From: Dethiosulfatarculus sandiegensis
Lineage (GTDB): Bacteria; Desulfobacterota; Desulfarculia; Desulfarculales; Desulfarculaceae
DNA length: 64,000 nt
Assembly: GCF_000931935.2 (NCBI RefSeq)
Contig: NZ_AZAC01000005.1
Location: 1 to 64,000 of the forward strand
Reading direction: 5' to 3'
In this document: positions 53,346 through 64,000 of the stretch, in pieces
How positions within the stretch are numbered: the first letter of the stretch is position 1
Layout: each line of letters starts with the position of its first letter
The notes under the pieces: generated by a model
The model's input: the letters and a program-made list of their open reading frames with translations, nothing else
Told to the model about the DNA's origin: nothing
Databases searched by the model: none
Program-made: the position numbers and the translations under genes

Positions 53346-53498
53346 AAAAATCAGCTGAAATATTGATGCGAATATTTTCCTTAAATGCCAATAGTTCAAC
53401 ACGGCAGGCTCTTTGTTTTCAGTTTGATAATAATAAGACATTTTCTAATGGTGGACATAAGGCGGCTGCCAACCACAACATGCGGGAGGGAAAAAATC

Positions 53499-53954
53499 AT
53501 GCAACGAAAAGCTCTCACCATTTTCCTGGCTTTTTTTATTTGTATTTTGGTCGGTTACTCGGCCCATGCCAAGACCAAGCCGCCATATTACCAAAAAGTC
53601 GAGGCGTTTTTCGAGATCCTGGAAAAAGGCGAGGTTGAAAAAGCGGTGGACTATATCTACCAGGATAATCCCTGGGTCAAAAAAAAACCCGACCAGATAC
53701 AGGAAGTAAGGGGAAGGCTGGTTGGCGCATCCAAATATGTCGGTAAATACCTGGGCCACAGCTTTTTGCAGGAAAAGCGGGTGGCAGGCAGGTTTGTTCA
53801 GATCACCTACATGGTTTTGTATGACCGCCAGCCCGCTGTTTTTTCTTTTCGCTTTTACCGGCCAAAACAAAATTGGCGCACCCAGGGTTTTTCTTTTAAC
53901 TTCGATCTGTATGAGATGGTCAGCGAGGAAGTTGAAAAAACTCTCTTCAAATAA
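53499..53954 (+). CDS. Small secreted protein, NTF2-like in outline
   Basis: 151 residues with a signal peptide (about 1-24, SAHAK). YYQKVEAFFEILEKGEVEKAVDYIYQDNPW and the beta-rich second half with VLYDRQPAVFSFRFYRPKQNW resemble SnoaL/NTF2-like small folds. ATG 53499 has GGGAGGG upstream; the longer frame lacks a signal peptide. Role unknown. Confidence 0.65.
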   Translation: MQRKALTIFLAFFICILVGYSAHAKTKPPYYQKVEAFFEILEKGEVEKAVDYIYQDNPWVKKKPDQIQEVRGRLVGASKYVGKYLGHSFLQEKRVAGRFVQITYMVLYDRQPAVFSFRFYRPKQNWRTQGFSFNFDLYEMVSEEVEKTLFK

Positions 53955-53965
53955 GCGGAACAAAC

Positions 53966-54004
53966 ACCCCTGCCCACTGGTTCAGAGGGCGGAGGCTCTT
54001 TTGT
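53966..54004 (+). terminator. Terminator after the small secreted protein gene
   Basis: CCCCTGCCC and GGGCGGAGG pair with a loop ACTGGTTCAGA, then CTCTTTTG. The sequence is very close to the second hairpin at 54184-54222. Confidence 0.6.
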
Positions 54005-54183
54005 TAGGGCCGTTAACAACAAACCTGCAAGCGAGCCATGAGAACACCCTGAAAAACCAAAATTTACGTGGTGTTTAAAAATGACGGCCAGCCGGATTGC
54101 GAGGCTCTCCCGAGATGAGCAGCCAAGCCGATTGGGAACCCCTTAGGTTCAGACGCATCTGACAAAGGCGGAAAAACAAACAG

Positions 54184-54222
54184 AAAAACCTCTGCCCCCT
54201 GGTTCAGGGGCAGAGGTTTTTT
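54184..54222. terminator. Bidirectional terminator at the 3' end of tex
   Basis: AAAAACCTCTGCCCC and GGGGCAGAGGTTTTTT form a strong stem with A- and T-runs on both sides; it ends tex and anything coming from the left. Confidence 0.85.
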
Positions 54223-54227
54223 ATTCT

Positions 54228-56528
54228 TTAGTTTCCGGTTAATTTGCTTAACTGGCGGGCAAAGGCATCGTTAAACACCTTGGGCTGGGGCTTTGCTCCC
54301 TTGGGCCTGGCTTTTTTGCCCCCACCCCCCCTTGGCGGCCTTTTTCCCTGGCCTTGAGGGGAGGCATCCTGGGGCTTGCCCTTGTCTTTTTCCGGCCTGG
54401 CGCTGCGCATGGAAAGAGATATACGGTTTCTCTTTTGATCCACTTCCAGCACAGTTACCATTACCTTTTGCTGGACCTTGACCACCTGTCTGGGGTCTGA
54501 GACAAAACTGTCTGCCAACTCGCTTACATGGACCAGACCGTCCCTGTGCACCCCAATATCCACAAAAGCCCCGAAATTGGTCACATTGGTAACCACACCG
54601 GGCAGACGCATACCGGTCTCAAGGTCTTCGGGCTTTTCCACACCCTCGGCAAAGGAAAACTCTTCAAATCCCTGACGCGGGTCACGGCCCGGTTTTTCCA
54701 GCTCGGTCAAGATATCGTTGATGGTGGGCAGCCCCACTTCTTCAGTAACATATCTGGAAGGATCTATATTTTTACGCAAGCTCTGGCTTTTAAGCAGATC
54801 CACAACCTGGCACTCAAGATCCCCGGCAATTTTCTCCACCAAAGGATAAGACTCCGGGTGCACAGCCGAGGCATCCAGGGGATTTTCCCCGTTTCTGATC
54901 CTGAGAAAACCGGCTGCCTGTTGAAAGGCCTTGGGCCCCAGACGAGGCACCTTCATGAGGTCCCGTCGGGTGGAGAAAGGTCCGTTTTCCTGGCGGGTGT
55001 TAACTATATTTTTGGCCAATGCCGGTCCCAGACCGGATACATGGCTTAAAAGCTCCGGGCTGGCTGTATTTACTTCAACCCCAACAGCGTTCACACAGCT
55101 TACAACCACATCATCCAAACTGCGCTTTAAATCCCCCTGGTCCACATCGTGCTGATACTGGCCCACGCCAATTGCCTTGGGATCAATCTTCACCAATTCG
55201 GCCAAGGGGTCCAAAAGCCTGCGGCCAATGGAAACCGCGCCCCTTACACTTACGTCCAGGTCCGGGAATTCCCTTCTGGCTACATCAGAGGCGGAATAAA
55301 CACTTGCCCCGGATTCACTGACCACGTAAACCGGGCGGCGGGGATTCAGCTCAAGGCTCTTGCAAAGGGCCTCGCACTCGCGACTGGCAGTACCGTTGCC
55401 CACAGCCAGGACCTCAATGCGATACTCTTCGCAAAGACTGGTCAACTTTTGACGCGCATCTTCCCTGTTTTTGGCGGACAAAATATTTATCAAATCATGG
55501 TGTAAGAGAGCGCCCTGCCGGTCCATGCAGGCCACTTTACAGCCGGTGCGATAACCCGGATCCAGGGCAAGCACCCTTTTAAGACCCAGGGGAGCAGCCA
55601 ACAGCAGTTGACGCAGGTTTTCGGCGAATACCTTAACCGCCTCTTTTTCCGCCTTTTTCTTGGTCAAAAGACGCATCTCCGTCTCCATGGCCGGACACAA
55701 AAGGCGTTTGTAGGAATCCACCAGGGCCTTTTCCACCTGTTCGGAATCCAGGCCCGGTCCCTTAAGAAACAACCTGCCCAAAAGGGCAAGGGCTTCTTCC
55801 TGGTCCGGGGCAATGCGGAAGAGCAAAAAGCCTTCCTTTTCCCCCCTGCGCATGGCCAGCACCCTATGGCTGGGCGCAGACTTGGCAGGCTCGCTCCAGT
55901 CGAAATAATCTTTGTATTTTGCGCCCTCTTCTTCCTGACCAGTGCCTACCTTACAGGTGATCAACGCCTTTTTCTCAAACAGCTCCCGCATGTGGGCCCT
56001 GGCTTCCGAATCTTCGTTGATCCATTCGGCAATAATATCCCTGGCCCCGGCCAAGGCGTCTTCCGGATTTTCCACTTCCTTTTCCGGATCAACAAACTCC
56101 AGGGCTTTGGTCAGGGGATCTGCTTGGTTGTTTTGCGCAAACACTGTCTCGGCCAGGGGCTCGAGCCCCTTTTCCCTGGCTTGCATGGCCCGGGTGCGGC
56201 GTTTTGGACGGAAAGGCAGGTAAACGTCCTCCAAGGTGGCCATGGTTTCAGCCGCCTCGACCTTGCTTTCAAGCTCCGGAGTAAGCAACTCTCGCTCAGT
56301 CAGGGACTTGATGATGGCGCTGCGCCTCTCATCCATATCCTTAAGCTGGCCCAGGCGATCTCTTATGGCCACAATGGCCACTTCGTCTAAAGCGCCGGTT
56401 GCTTCCTTTCTGTAACGGGCGATAAAGGGCACCGTGCTTCCGTTTTCCAAAAGTTCAGCCGTGGCTGAGACTTGCTTCAGTCCCAGTTCGAGCTCCTGAG
56501 CCACCTTAGCAATATTTCGGTCTTTCAT
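54228..56528 (-). CDS. tex: Tex, S1-domain RNA-binding transcription accessory protein
   Basis: 766 residues. The Tex N-terminal domain (VPFIARYRKEATGALDE, YLPFRPKRRTRAM), a YqgF-like fold (LDPGYRTGCK), helix-hairpin-helix motifs (HVSGLGPALAKNIV, KVPRLGPKAFQQAAGFL) and the C-terminal S1 domain (GVVTNVTNFGAFVDIGVHRDGLVHVSEL) are in the usual order. It helps transcription and RNA quality control. The tail is lysine/glycine-rich. I chose ATG 56528 over TTG 56534. Single-gene unit. Confidence 0.95.
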   Translation of the reverse strand: MKDRNIAKVAQELELGLKQVSATAELLENGSTVPFIARYRKEATGALDEVAIVAIRDRLGQLKDMDERRSAIIKSLTERELLTPELESKVEAAETMATLEDVYLPFRPKRRTRAMQAREKGLEPLAETVFAQNNQADPLTKALEFVDPEKEVENPEDALAGARDIIAEWINEDSEARAHMRELFEKKALITCKVGTGQEEEGAKYKDYFDWSEPAKSAPSHRVLAMRRGEKEGFLLFRIAPDQEEALALLGRLFLKGPGLDSEQVEKALVDSYKRLLCPAMETEMRLLTKKKAEKEAVKVFAENLRQLLLAAPLGLKRVLALDPGYRTGCKVACMDRQGALLHHDLINILSAKNREDARQKLTSLCEEYRIEVLAVGNGTASRECEALCKSLELNPRRPVYVVSESGASVYSASDVARREFPDLDVSVRGAVSIGRRLLDPLAELVKIDPKAIGVGQYQHDVDQGDLKRSLDDVVVSCVNAVGVEVNTASPELLSHVSGLGPALAKNIVNTRQENGPFSTRRDLMKVPRLGPKAFQQAAGFLRIRNGENPLDASAVHPESYPLVEKIAGDLECQVVDLLKSQSLRKNIDPSRYVTEEVGLPTINDILTELEKPGRDPRQGFEEFSFAEGVEKPEDLETGMRLPGVVTNVTNFGAFVDIGVHRDGLVHVSELADSFVSDPRQVVKVQQKVMVTVLEVDQKRNRISLSMRSARPEKDKGKPQDASPQGQGKRPPRGGGGKKARPKGAKPQPKVFNDAFARQLSKLTGN

Positions 56529-57265
56529 AAGCAAACAGCTTTCATCCTGTCAATAAGGACGCGCCTTCCACCTTTCATGGCAATTGGTAACAGATCAAAA
56601 GGGCGCTGACAGTAAAAATCCTTTGGCGCCTGCCAACAGGACCAGGGCGGTGTCTATTAAGGCACCTTTAATTCAAAAAATCCCGGCCGCCAGCCCCCTG
56701 AACAACGCAAGAGCAGCGTTTTCTAAGGATCTGCAAATCAAAAGGAAAGTCCAACCATTGGTTTTCCAATACGCCCCTGAGCGGGCAGTCCGCCCAAGGC
56801 TCAGATTCAAAAAAACGGGCCAGATCCTGCCGATGGAACAGTCCGCTTGAGCCTTTCTACCCCAGTAAGCCAAGCAGTGCAAGATTAAGCAGGCCCCAGC
56901 CTGGGCAGAAAACACGGTTTCAGGAATATTTGTGACTCTCCGAAGGGCTCTCTTTGCCCTAAAAACCCAGAAAATTTATCTAGTTATAAAGTATTATTTC
57001 TTCCCATTCTCTAAAAATGAATTTCCCCAAAAGACAAGCAGACAACACCACAGGTGAATATATTTTCGCTAAATTGCAAAATAAAATTCCCAAAAAAGCA
57101 CTAAAAAATGTGGTTTAATTAAATACTATTTATAGTTAATCGCAATTAATATCTTGTGATCTTCTACCTATCAAGAGAGTTTGAACCCTACTCAACCGCC
57201 TTGCCTTGAGGTATATTTTCGGCAGCTTAATCCCATGTTGCATAGAGTGACGAAAGGATCCACCA
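56529..57265. other. Divergent spacer between tex and chemoreceptor
   Basis: About 740 bases, AT-rich at 56960-57170, with no supported gene. Short frames on both strands (56584-56850, 57192-57458) have no recognisable sequence. Should hold both promoters. Confidence 0.4.
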
Positions 57266-59236
57266 ATGAAAACCAATCTAAAACTCGGCACCAAAATAGC
57301 AGGCAGTTTCGCCCTTTTGATCCTCGTATTTCTGGGGATAAGCGGTGTGACAGTCTACTATTTGAATCAGATAAAAGACGAATCCCAAAAGCTTGCCGAG
57401 TATTATCTGCCCAGTATGAGTCGGGCCATAGAAGTAGAGAACAATCTGCAGGAAGCATTTTTAGCCATCCGTAATTACACCTTTACTATGGACTCTAAAT
57501 ACCTGGTGCAAGGCAATGCAGCCCTGGACAAAACCGAGAAAAGCCTGAAAACGGCCCAGGATAGCTTTTCCCGATTTGCCAGGCTTAATGAGCTGCAAAG
57601 CAACGGCAAAAAAGCGGCGGCCGCACTGGCTGATTTCAAAAAGCTTCTCCTTGAAACCAAATCCAGCAACCAGGCCATAGCCAAGGGCCGTAAAGATCAG
57701 GATATAGCCCAAAAGGTCTTTGTAGCTAAGTGCCTGGAATACAGAAACCTGCAAATATCCGAGTTACATAAGCTTATTGCTTCATTGGCCAATGAAGAGT
57801 CCATGCTGGCGCGCCTGAGTAAAATAACCACCCTAAACGATATGATAGACCAGGCCAACGCAGCCAGGGTGGCCAGCTATCGCGCCCAATCGTTACGCGA
57901 CCCCCAGCTTATGCAGGAGGTGCTTGCATCTTTTGACGGCCTGATAAATATGGACCAGCTTCTGCTTTCCCAGGCCAATGGTCGAAATGAAGAACAATTG
58001 GTAAAAAGCATGATCAAAGGCCTTAATCAGTACATTGCCGCAGTGAAAGTTGTGGTAAAAGGCCTTGAGGACATTCAACAACAGGACCAAGCCCGTGTGC
58101 CTCTGGAAGCAAGGCTTCTGAACCTGGCCAGATACGGCAGCACTCAAGGGATACAAAAAGCTGCCAAAATGGCTCATAATTCAGACAACTCCCTGGAATC
58201 CATAAATAATATGGCCTGGATCAGTCTGGCTTGTCTTTTGATCTTTGCCGTACTTTTGACCACTGCCATCACTCTGGCCGTGACCAAGCCTATTCAAAGG
58301 GTTATAAACGGACTGAACAACGGATCGGACGAGGTCGCCCAGGCTGCGTACCAGGTCAGCGAAGCCAGCCAAACCCTGGCAGAGGGCTCGGGCCAGCAGG
58401 CTGCATCTTTGGAAGAGACCGCGGCTTCCCTTGAAGAAATGGCTTCCATGACCAAACAAAACGCCGACCACGCAGAACAGGCTGACCTGATGATGAAGGA
58501 AGCCGGTAAAGTAGTGGATCAGGCTATCCAATCCATGGGACAGCTAAAGACAGCCATGGACACAATCGACACAGCCAGCAGCGAAACCTCTAAAATTATA
58601 AAAACTATTGATGAGATATCTTTCCAAACCAACCTTCTCGCCTTAAACGCCGCAGTAGAGGCGGCCAGGGCCGGAGAAGCCGGAGCCGGATTCGCGGTGG
58701 TGGCAGACGAGGTCCGCAACCTGGCCATGCGGGCGGCGGAGGCTGCCAGAAACACGGCCACTTTAATCGACGAGAACCTCACCAACATTGCCCAGGGCGC
58801 CGAGCTGGTTAAAAAGACAGATAAAGTACTGGCTGGAGTTGAACATCACGCCGGCAGTGTGGGAGGCCTCATCAGCGAAATTTCAGCGGCCAGCCAGGAA
58901 CAGGCCCAAGGTATTGACCAGGTGAACCGGGCCACAACTGAGATGGATAAAGTCACCCAGCAGAATTCCTCCGGCGCAGAAGAATCAGCAGCTGCCGCAG
59001 AACAGATGCGCTCCCAGGCCGACGACCTGAAAATGCTGATCCTGGATCTGGAAAACCTGGTAAAGGGCGGGAAAAACGCCTCGCAGAAATTCTCTCAGCC
59101 AAAGGCCGAAAAACCTGTCGTGCCGGCCCGGGCAAAGATAATAAAAGGACAAACGCAGAAACAAACCGCACTCCCTGAAAAAACCGGGACCTCCCTGCCT
59201 CTGGATGATGATGAATTCTTCGCAGATTCCGAGTAA
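57266..59236 (+). CDS. Methyl-accepting chemotaxis protein
   Basis: 656 residues. Membrane helix about 12-32, a large all-helical periplasmic sensor of about 280 residues (HBM/4HB-like, [20 protein letters not shown]), second membrane helix about 318-338, HAMP-like stretch, then the signalling domain with the hairpin tip [41 protein letters not shown]. It reports ligand binding to CheA/CheW. ATG 57266 has GAAAGG upstream. Converges on another receptor gene. Confidence 0.93.
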   Translation: MKTNLKLGTKIAGSFALLILVFLGISGVTVYYLNQIKDESQKLAEYYLPSMSRAIEVENNLQEAFLAIRNYTFTMDSKYLVQGNAALDKTEKSLKTAQDSFSRFARLNELQSNGKKAAAALADFKKLLLETKSSNQAIAKGRKDQDIAQKVFVAKCLEYRNLQISELHKLIASLANEESMLARLSKITTLNDMIDQANAARVASYRAQSLRDPQLMQEVLASFDGLINMDQLLLSQANGRNEEQLVKSMIKGLNQYIAAVKVVVKGLEDIQQQDQARVPLEARLLNLARYGSTQGIQKAAKMAHNSDNSLESINNMAWISLACLLIFAVLLTTAITLAVTKPIQRVINGLNNGSDEVAQAAYQVSEASQTLAEGSGQQAASLEETAASLEEMASMTKQNADHAEQADLMMKEAGKVVDQAIQSMGQLKTAMDTIDTASSETSKIIKTIDEISFQTNLLALNAAVEAARAGEAGAGFAVVADEVRNLAMRAAEAARNTATLIDENLTNIAQGAELVKKTDKVLAGVEHHAGSVGGLISEISAASQEQAQGIDQVNRATTEMDKVTQQNSSGAEESAAAAEQMRSQADDLKMLILDLENLVKGGKNASQKFSQPKAEKPVVPARAKIIKGQTQKQTALPEKTGTSLPLDDDEFFADSE

Positions 59237-59315
59237 GGATTGCCAAGGACAAGAAGGAAGGTGGTCCAAGCCTGACTTAAACTTATAGGGAAGGCAAAGA
59301 ATCCCGATTCACGTT

Positions 59316-59353
59316 AAAAATCCCCGTCCTGACTTGGTCAGGGCGGGGATTTT
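59316..59353 (+). terminator. Intrinsic terminator of the first chemoreceptor gene
   Basis: AAAATCCCCGTCCTGAC and GTCAGGGCGGGGATTTT form a long stem followed by a short T tail. Confidence 0.85.
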
Positions 59354-59451
59354 CTGCTTGGCGGCAAAATACTTCCGGACTTATTCAGAAACAGTCAGGC
59401 AAAAGCGCAGACTTGCCAAGCGGCGAGAATTACTCAGCCCCAAAAATCTCC

Positions 59452-61365
59452 CTAGAACTCGGTAAAATCATCAATCTCCTGATCTGACTTTAATTTCATC
59501 CTGTCGTTAAAACGGGTTTCCTGAGCCTTAAGCTTAAGTTTTTGATTCAACTTTGATCTATCCTTGGTTTCCAACCGGCCGGGGGCGGGCAGCTCAGGTC
59601 TTTCCTGAACATCCAAAGTAAAGCCACCCTGGACAACTACCCTGAGCTCCGAGACAAAAGAACGCAAGTCCTTGGACTGTGAGCTTAACTCTTCAGCCGA
59701 GGCTGCCGACTCCTCTGCATGGGACGCCACCTGCTGGGTGACGGAGTCCATCTCGGAAGTTGCCTGGTTTATCTGCTCTATCCCCCTGGCCTGTTCCTGG
59801 CTGGCGGTTGCAATCTCAGCTACAAGCTCTTGAATCTTGGCGGAATCTTTGGCAACCCTGTTAAATATTTCATTGGTGTGGTTTACCAGCTCAGAGCCCG
59901 ATTTAATGCTCTTTACCGCGCCTTCCAGCAACTCAGAAGTATTGCCCGCAGCCTCTGCCGATCTTAAAGCCAGGCTGCGCACCTCGTCTGCCACTACCGC
60001 GAATCCGGCTCCGGCTTCTCCGGCCCTGGCCGCCTCTACCGCAGCGTTTAAGGCGAGAAGATTGGTTTGAAAGGCTATTTCGTCTATGGTGCGAATAATC
60101 TGAGAGGTTTCATCGGCGTTTTGGCTGATTTCCTTCATGGCGCCGGTTAATTTTTGCATGGCCTTATCAGCCTCGTTCACCTGTTTGCCGGATTCCACAA
60201 CCAACAGGTTCGCCTGGGTTGCGTTTTCCGCGTTGTGATTGGTCATGGAGGCCATTTCTTCCAAAGAAGACGCCGTCTCTTCTATGGAAGCCGCCTGTTC
60301 CGAAGCTCCCTGGGCCAAAGACTGACCTGAAGTGGCAACCTCACCGGCACTGGCAGCAACCTGATTCGAGGCCTGGCCCAACCCATGAGTAACTTTTATT
60401 ATCGGTCTGGTGATGCGTAAGCTTAAAAAACCGATCAAAAGTCCGGCAAGTAAAACAGACAAACCGCCAATCAAAAGAAACAGATTGCGAAGTCCGGAAA
60501 TCGGCGCCATAAATGTTTCCACAGGCACCGCGGCCACCACCACCCAGCCGAATCCCGCTACCGGCGCAAAACCGGCTATCTTGCTTTCACCTTTTAAAGT
60601 GTAGTCTCCCACCCCACTTTTTTCAGAAAGGGCCTGATCGGCAAAATCTCGGCATCCAGGGATATCTTTCAGTTTTGTTTTTAAAACTATACTTTGGTCA
60701 GGATGCAGTAGAATCAGGCTATTCCGGTCTATTATGAAATTGGCGCTGCCGACGGCCAAACCGGCGCTTTTGGCTGCCTTTTCCCAAGAAGAGAGTTTAA
60801 CTCCAAGAATCACGGCGCCGAGCACTGTTTTTTGATACCCTTTTACCGGCAGGCAGACAAGCGCAACTATCTCTTTACTACCTTGAATCCGGATCACGTG
60901 CCCAATTACGGGTTTATCAGATAAAACTTTTTTAAAATAACTTTCCCGAGAAAGGTCTTTTTGATTTGCCGCGTCACCCTCTCCGGCTGCCACCACTTTA
61001 CCTTTTTCATCCAAGGCCCAGAGGAAACTAATCTGTTCTTTGTTGTTTTTATAAGTTTTAGAAAGTCTTTTTTTTAGGGTATACAAGTCAAACTTAGCTG
61101 CTTTAATCCCTGCTTCCGAAGTTCTCTTCAAGGCAATTACAGTATCAGGCTCCTTGACGATATTTTTAATTTCTTCAACACTTTTTTTTAGAAAAAAGCC
61201 AAGCTGATCAGCCAGGCGTGATGCCGTGATTCTGGCGTTTTTATGGGCCAGATCAGTAACCGCTTCGGCTGATTTATAGTACCCAATCCCGCCAAGCGCG
61301 AGTAAGGGAACCAGCATTAATACTACGCCGCCTATAACCAATTTTTTATTCAAAGTCAGTTTCAC
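59452..61365 (-). CDS. Methyl-accepting chemotaxis protein with dCache-type sensor
   Basis: 637 residues. Membrane helix about 10-30, a periplasmic dCache_1-like domain (about 35-290, with [46 protein letters not shown]), second membrane helix about 295-317, HAMP, and the signalling tip [27 protein letters not shown]. dCache domains bind small organic ligands. It is transcribed toward the other receptor and shares nearly identical DNA in the signalling tip with it. Confidence 0.93.
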   Translation of the reverse strand: MKLTLNKKLVIGGVVLMLVPLLALGGIGYYKSAEAVTDLAHKNARITASRLADQLGFFLKKSVEEIKNIVKEPDTVIALKRTSEAGIKAAKFDLYTLKKRLSKTYKNNKEQISFLWALDEKGKVVAAGEGDAANQKDLSRESYFKKVLSDKPVIGHVIRIQGSKEIVALVCLPVKGYQKTVLGAVILGVKLSSWEKAAKSAGLAVGSANFIIDRNSLILLHPDQSIVLKTKLKDIPGCRDFADQALSEKSGVGDYTLKGESKIAGFAPVAGFGWVVVAAVPVETFMAPISGLRNLFLLIGGLSVLLAGLLIGFLSLRITRPIIKVTHGLGQASNQVAASAGEVATSGQSLAQGASEQAASIEETASSLEEMASMTNHNAENATQANLLVVESGKQVNEADKAMQKLTGAMKEISQNADETSQIIRTIDEIAFQTNLLALNAAVEAARAGEAGAGFAVVADEVRSLALRSAEAAGNTSELLEGAVKSIKSGSELVNHTNEIFNRVAKDSAKIQELVAEIATASQEQARGIEQINQATSEMDSVTQQVASHAEESAASAEELSSQSKDLRSFVSELRVVVQGGFTLDVQERPELPAPGRLETKDRSKLNQKLKLKAQETRFNDRMKLKSDQEIDDFTEF

Positions 61366-62392
61366 TTACAGCATCCTTTCTTTGAATTTCAGAGAGCGGA
61401 ACCACAGCCTATCAGACTGAAAATTTATTTTTAAGCTTTTAGAAAATACCGATGCCGCTTACCTCGCAATTAAAATTCAAACATTTCAGGTAAATATCAC
61501 AGGAATCACCAAAACTATTTTACTAAGTATAATAAGCTGTTCTTTTTAAGCCATAACAATCACGTTATTAATTATATAAGTATGAAAGTATGGGTAATAA
61601 TTAATAATTTCTATTTCTATTTTTAGCCATACAGATCAAAACCGAAGAGCACGATTTACTTAATGCCAAGTTTTCCCTATTTTATTTAGATAAAATTACC
61701 TGGTTTGTATATTTTTTTAAAAATTAACCTTTTAGCTTTAATTTCAATAACTTTCATTTTTCATATAAATTATTCAATTCTCGCCCTATTGCGGCATTGT
61801 ATTAATCAAGATGTTCACGACACTATACTCCATTCATTTTTTATGAATGATTAAATATAGTTACTTAGATTCCTGCTTAAATTAAACATTTTAAAATTTT
61901 CCTGTACACTCAAGCAATTGATCCCACCGCAATCAATATTTCCTTTAACCTTATTGCAGCTCGGGCCGCATCAATAAGCCTCACCCTGCGAATCGACCTC
62001 TCAACTGTTAAAAGAAACAGAAAAAATCAAACAATTTCCCCTCTAACAACCAAAGACATTGTTGCCAAATTGCAACAATCTGGACTAAGCTATTGAGATA
62101 AGATTGGATTGCAAGGAAAAGCGCCCCAAGGGAGCTGCGAACCTTTGGGCAGATCAGTCCACAAAAAATCGAGGGTGTGCCAATTTGCCTACCCCTCTCT
62201 TTGCCCTTCTCATACCCGCCTGTGTATCGGCCACCATCTGTGGGTCCGGTCCCTCTCACGGCCTTTTTAGCCGTGCCGGAGATGCCTTCCACCCAAACAG
62301 CGCGCCATCACCCGGCTCATTTTGGCTTTTATGTTTAAGCCGCCTACAAGCCGGGGCTTTAACTTGCCGCGCCTTATTGCCAGGGAGTTTCC
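61366..62392. other. AT-rich region without a supported gene
   Basis: About 1 kb, very AT-rich at 61430-61900. No frame has recognisable protein sequence; 62104-62460 and 62008-62292 overlap the PhoH start or lie antisense. It should hold promoters for the receptor (leftward) and PhoH gene (rightward). Confidence 0.4.
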
Positions 62393-63763
62393 ATGTTGAA
62401 AACCTTTGTACTCGACACCAACGTACTCCTTCACAACCCCCAATCCCTCTTTGTCTTTGAAGAAAACACTGTGGTCATCCCGCTTGCCGTTATTGAGGAA
62501 ATTGATGACTTCAAGGGGCGACAAGATGAAATCGGAGCCAACGCCCGACGAACATCGCGGATTCTGGACGAGCTCAGAAGTAAAGGAGACCTATCCAAAG
62601 GAGTAGCCTTGGAAAACGGAGGCAGCCTCCGTATTGAAGTCAACCATCGCAGCATTGAAAAACTGCCTGAAAACCTCGATGTATTGGACGCAGATAAGCC
62701 CGACAACCGCATTCTGGCAGTGGCGCTGAACCTGAAAAGAACCTCTTCCAACCAAGACGTAACCCTGGTCAGTAAAGACCTCAACCTGAGGCTGAAAGCC
62801 GATGTTCTGGGTCTGGCCGCCGAAGACCTTACAAACGACAAGATAGACTATAAAGAGCTATACTCCGGCCAGGGCGAACTTTTGGTGAGCCAAAGGGAAA
62901 TAGACGCCCTTTATCGGGATAAAAACCTGGAGCCGCCGGAAGACATCTCCCTTTACCCCAACCAACTCCTGACCCTGAAAAGCCGGGAAAACCTATCTGC
63001 TTCTGCCCTGGCCAGGTACAACCTTGGTTTGTTAAAACCCGCGGGCCTTACCGGCAATCAAAATTGTTTTGGTCTCAAACCCAGAAACCGGGAGCAAAAT
63101 TTTGCTTTGGAGCTATTGCTTGATCCGGATATACCCATTGTCACCCTGGCTGGTGCGGCCGGAACCGGTAAAACCCTTTTGGCTCTCTCTTCGGCCCTGG
63201 AAATGGTTCTTGAACGTAATGTTTACGACAAAATCCTGGTAACCAGGCCGGTTATCCCCCTGGATGGTCAGGACTTGGGTTATCTGCCGGGAGACAAGGA
63301 AGAAAAGCTGAAGCCCTGGATGGGGCCGATCCAGGATAACCTTGAATTTCTGTTCAGGAGTTCGGATTACAGGGAACAGCCCTCTTTGTTTGGCGTCAGG
63401 GGGGCAAAGTCAGAAAAAGGCAGTATGGGCATGGCCGATTACCTGCAGTTCACCGGACAATTGGAGATGGAAGCCCTGACCTATATAAGAGGCCGAAGCA
63501 TATCCCGGCGGTTCATTGTGGTGGATGAGGCCCAGAACTGCACCCTGCACGCGATAAAGACCATGCTCACCAGGGTGGGGCATGAATCCAAGATCGTTTT
63601 AACCGGAGATATTGACCAAGTTGACCACCCCTATCTGGACTCGGCCAGCAACGGACTTTCCCTGGCCGTGGAAAAAATCAAGACATCCAATCTAAGCGGC
63701 CATATAACCCTACTAAAGGGAGAGCGCTCTCCAGTCGCCGATTTGGGGGCACGCATGCTGTAA
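62393..63763 (+). CDS. PIN-PhoH family protein (PhoH2/YlaK type)
   Basis: 456 residues. N-terminal PIN nuclease domain (LDTNVLLHNP, IEEID, DNRILAVAL with acidic metal ligands) is joined to a PhoH ATPase (Walker A LAGAAGTGKTLLA near residue 250; VVDEAQNCTLHAIKTMLTRVG with Walker B). PIN-PhoH proteins are RNA-unwinding ATPases/RNases linked to stress. ATG 62393 has GGGAG upstream. A strong terminator follows. Confidence 0.95.
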   Translation: MLKTFVLDTNVLLHNPQSLFVFEENTVVIPLAVIEEIDDFKGRQDEIGANARRTSRILDELRSKGDLSKGVALENGGSLRIEVNHRSIEKLPENLDVLDADKPDNRILAVALNLKRTSSNQDVTLVSKDLNLRLKADVLGLAAEDLTNDKIDYKELYSGQGELLVSQREIDALYRDKNLEPPEDISLYPNQLLTLKSRENLSASALARYNLGLLKPAGLTGNQNCFGLKPRNREQNFALELLLDPDIPIVTLAGAAGTGKTLLALSSALEMVLERNVYDKILVTRPVIPLDGQDLGYLPGDKEEKLKPWMGPIQDNLEFLFRSSDYREQPSLFGVRGAKSEKGSMGMADYLQFTGQLEMEALTYIRGRSISRRFIVVDEAQNCTLHAIKTMLTRVGHESKIVLTGDIDQVDHPYLDSASNGLSLAVEKIKTSNLSGHITLLKGERSPVADLGARML

Positions 63764-63798
63764 AAGTCGATCAAGACACTCCACCCCCAAACGGATCA

Positions 63799-63833
63799 AG
63801 AGGCCGCGAAGTTAAACTTCGCGGCCTCTTTGC
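63799..63833 (+). terminator. Terminator after the PhoH gene
   Basis: AGAGGCCGCGAAGTT and AACTTCGCGGCCTCT form a perfect stem followed by TT. Thirty-six bases after the stop. Confidence 0.85.
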
Positions 63834-63973
63834 ATGGTCACATCTTCATTGAATCGTAACTGCCAAGTGACATAAACCTGACTTCCTTTTGCTAAAAATC
63901 GAGACAGATAAAAACCATTGGTCAAGGCTGACCCGACCATCAAAATCCGAGTCAAAAAGCAAGGGAACCTGTC

Positions 63974-64000
63974 ATGCAATCCTCAATTGATCAGGAAATT
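63974..64000 (+). CDS. Start of a further gene, cut by the window end (partial)
   Basis: ATG 63974 preceded by AAGGGA, followed by nine open codons (MQSSIDQEI). Too short to identify. Confidence 0.4.

Noticed and set aside
55608..56390. Rightward 260-codon frame opposite tex
   Set aside because: Shadow frame; tex has all its domains on the minus strand.
62104..62460. Frame upstream of and overlapping the PhoH start
   Set aside because: No conserved sequence or ribosome site, and it overlaps the well-supported PIN domain.

Overview
The window comes from a bacterial chromosome that most resembles an anaerobic, sulfate-reducing type Deltaproteobacterium (Desulfobacterota, Desulfovibrio-like). 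This rests on recognised gene types, not on a search: an HdrD/HdrB-like CCG-domain iron-sulfur protein next to the end of a flavin oxidoreductase with a [2Fe-2S] tail, paired YeeE/YedE sulfur-transport proteins, a cysteine-free HesB/IscA-like protein, and several large methyl-accepting chemotaxis proteins.

Left host part (1-10.7 kb): tail of the oxidoreductase, the HdrD-like protein, the HesB-like protein, an OmpA-family lipoprotein/porin-type gene broken by two in-frame TAA codons, two YeeE/YedE membrane proteins, an AsmA-family protein, a small membrane protein, a secreted protein of unknown function and a Sel1-repeat protein. The stretch from about 7.3 to 10.7 kb is gene-poor and AT-rich.

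Centre (about 10.76-49.16 kb): one nearly complete Mu-like transposable prophage of about 38.4 kb. Its ends carry inverted sets of ATGAGAATT-type repeats with spacings that match, as I recall them, the phage Mu transposase sites (L1-L2-L3 and R1-R2). Order: repressor (leftward); Ner-like regulator and early genes; MuA transposase; MuB ATPase; Gam; HU; GemA; Mor; a cargo pair (Ser/Thr kinase plus membrane-anchored protein) behind its own promoter; a DNA-packaging and portal module that is inverted (leftward); then rightward protease/scaffold, decoration protein, capsid, head-tail joining, contractile tail, P2-type baseplate, tail fibres, endolysin, holin-like protein, lipoprotein, papain-like amidase, a Dam-type DNA methylase and a small zinc-ribbon protein where Mu has com/mom. 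The head morphogenesis protein has a C-terminal BECR-fold nuclease-type (PBECR2-like) domain. The tail assembly chaperone has a clear -1 frameshift site, and the tape measure carries a 74-residue tandem repeat.

Right host part (49.2-64 kb): tRNA-Gly(TCC), purA, a 7TM-PAS-PAS-GGDEF protein, a small secreted protein, tex, two convergent chemotaxis receptors, a PIN-PhoH ATPase and the first codons of one more gene.

Likely interplay: the repressor and Ner act over the 11.66-11.81 kb control region; MuA/MuB transpose the element using the end repeats; GemA and Mor switch on late genes, which here must be read from at least two divergent units meeting at 26.12-26.23 kb; methylase and kinase are expendable host-interaction cargo.
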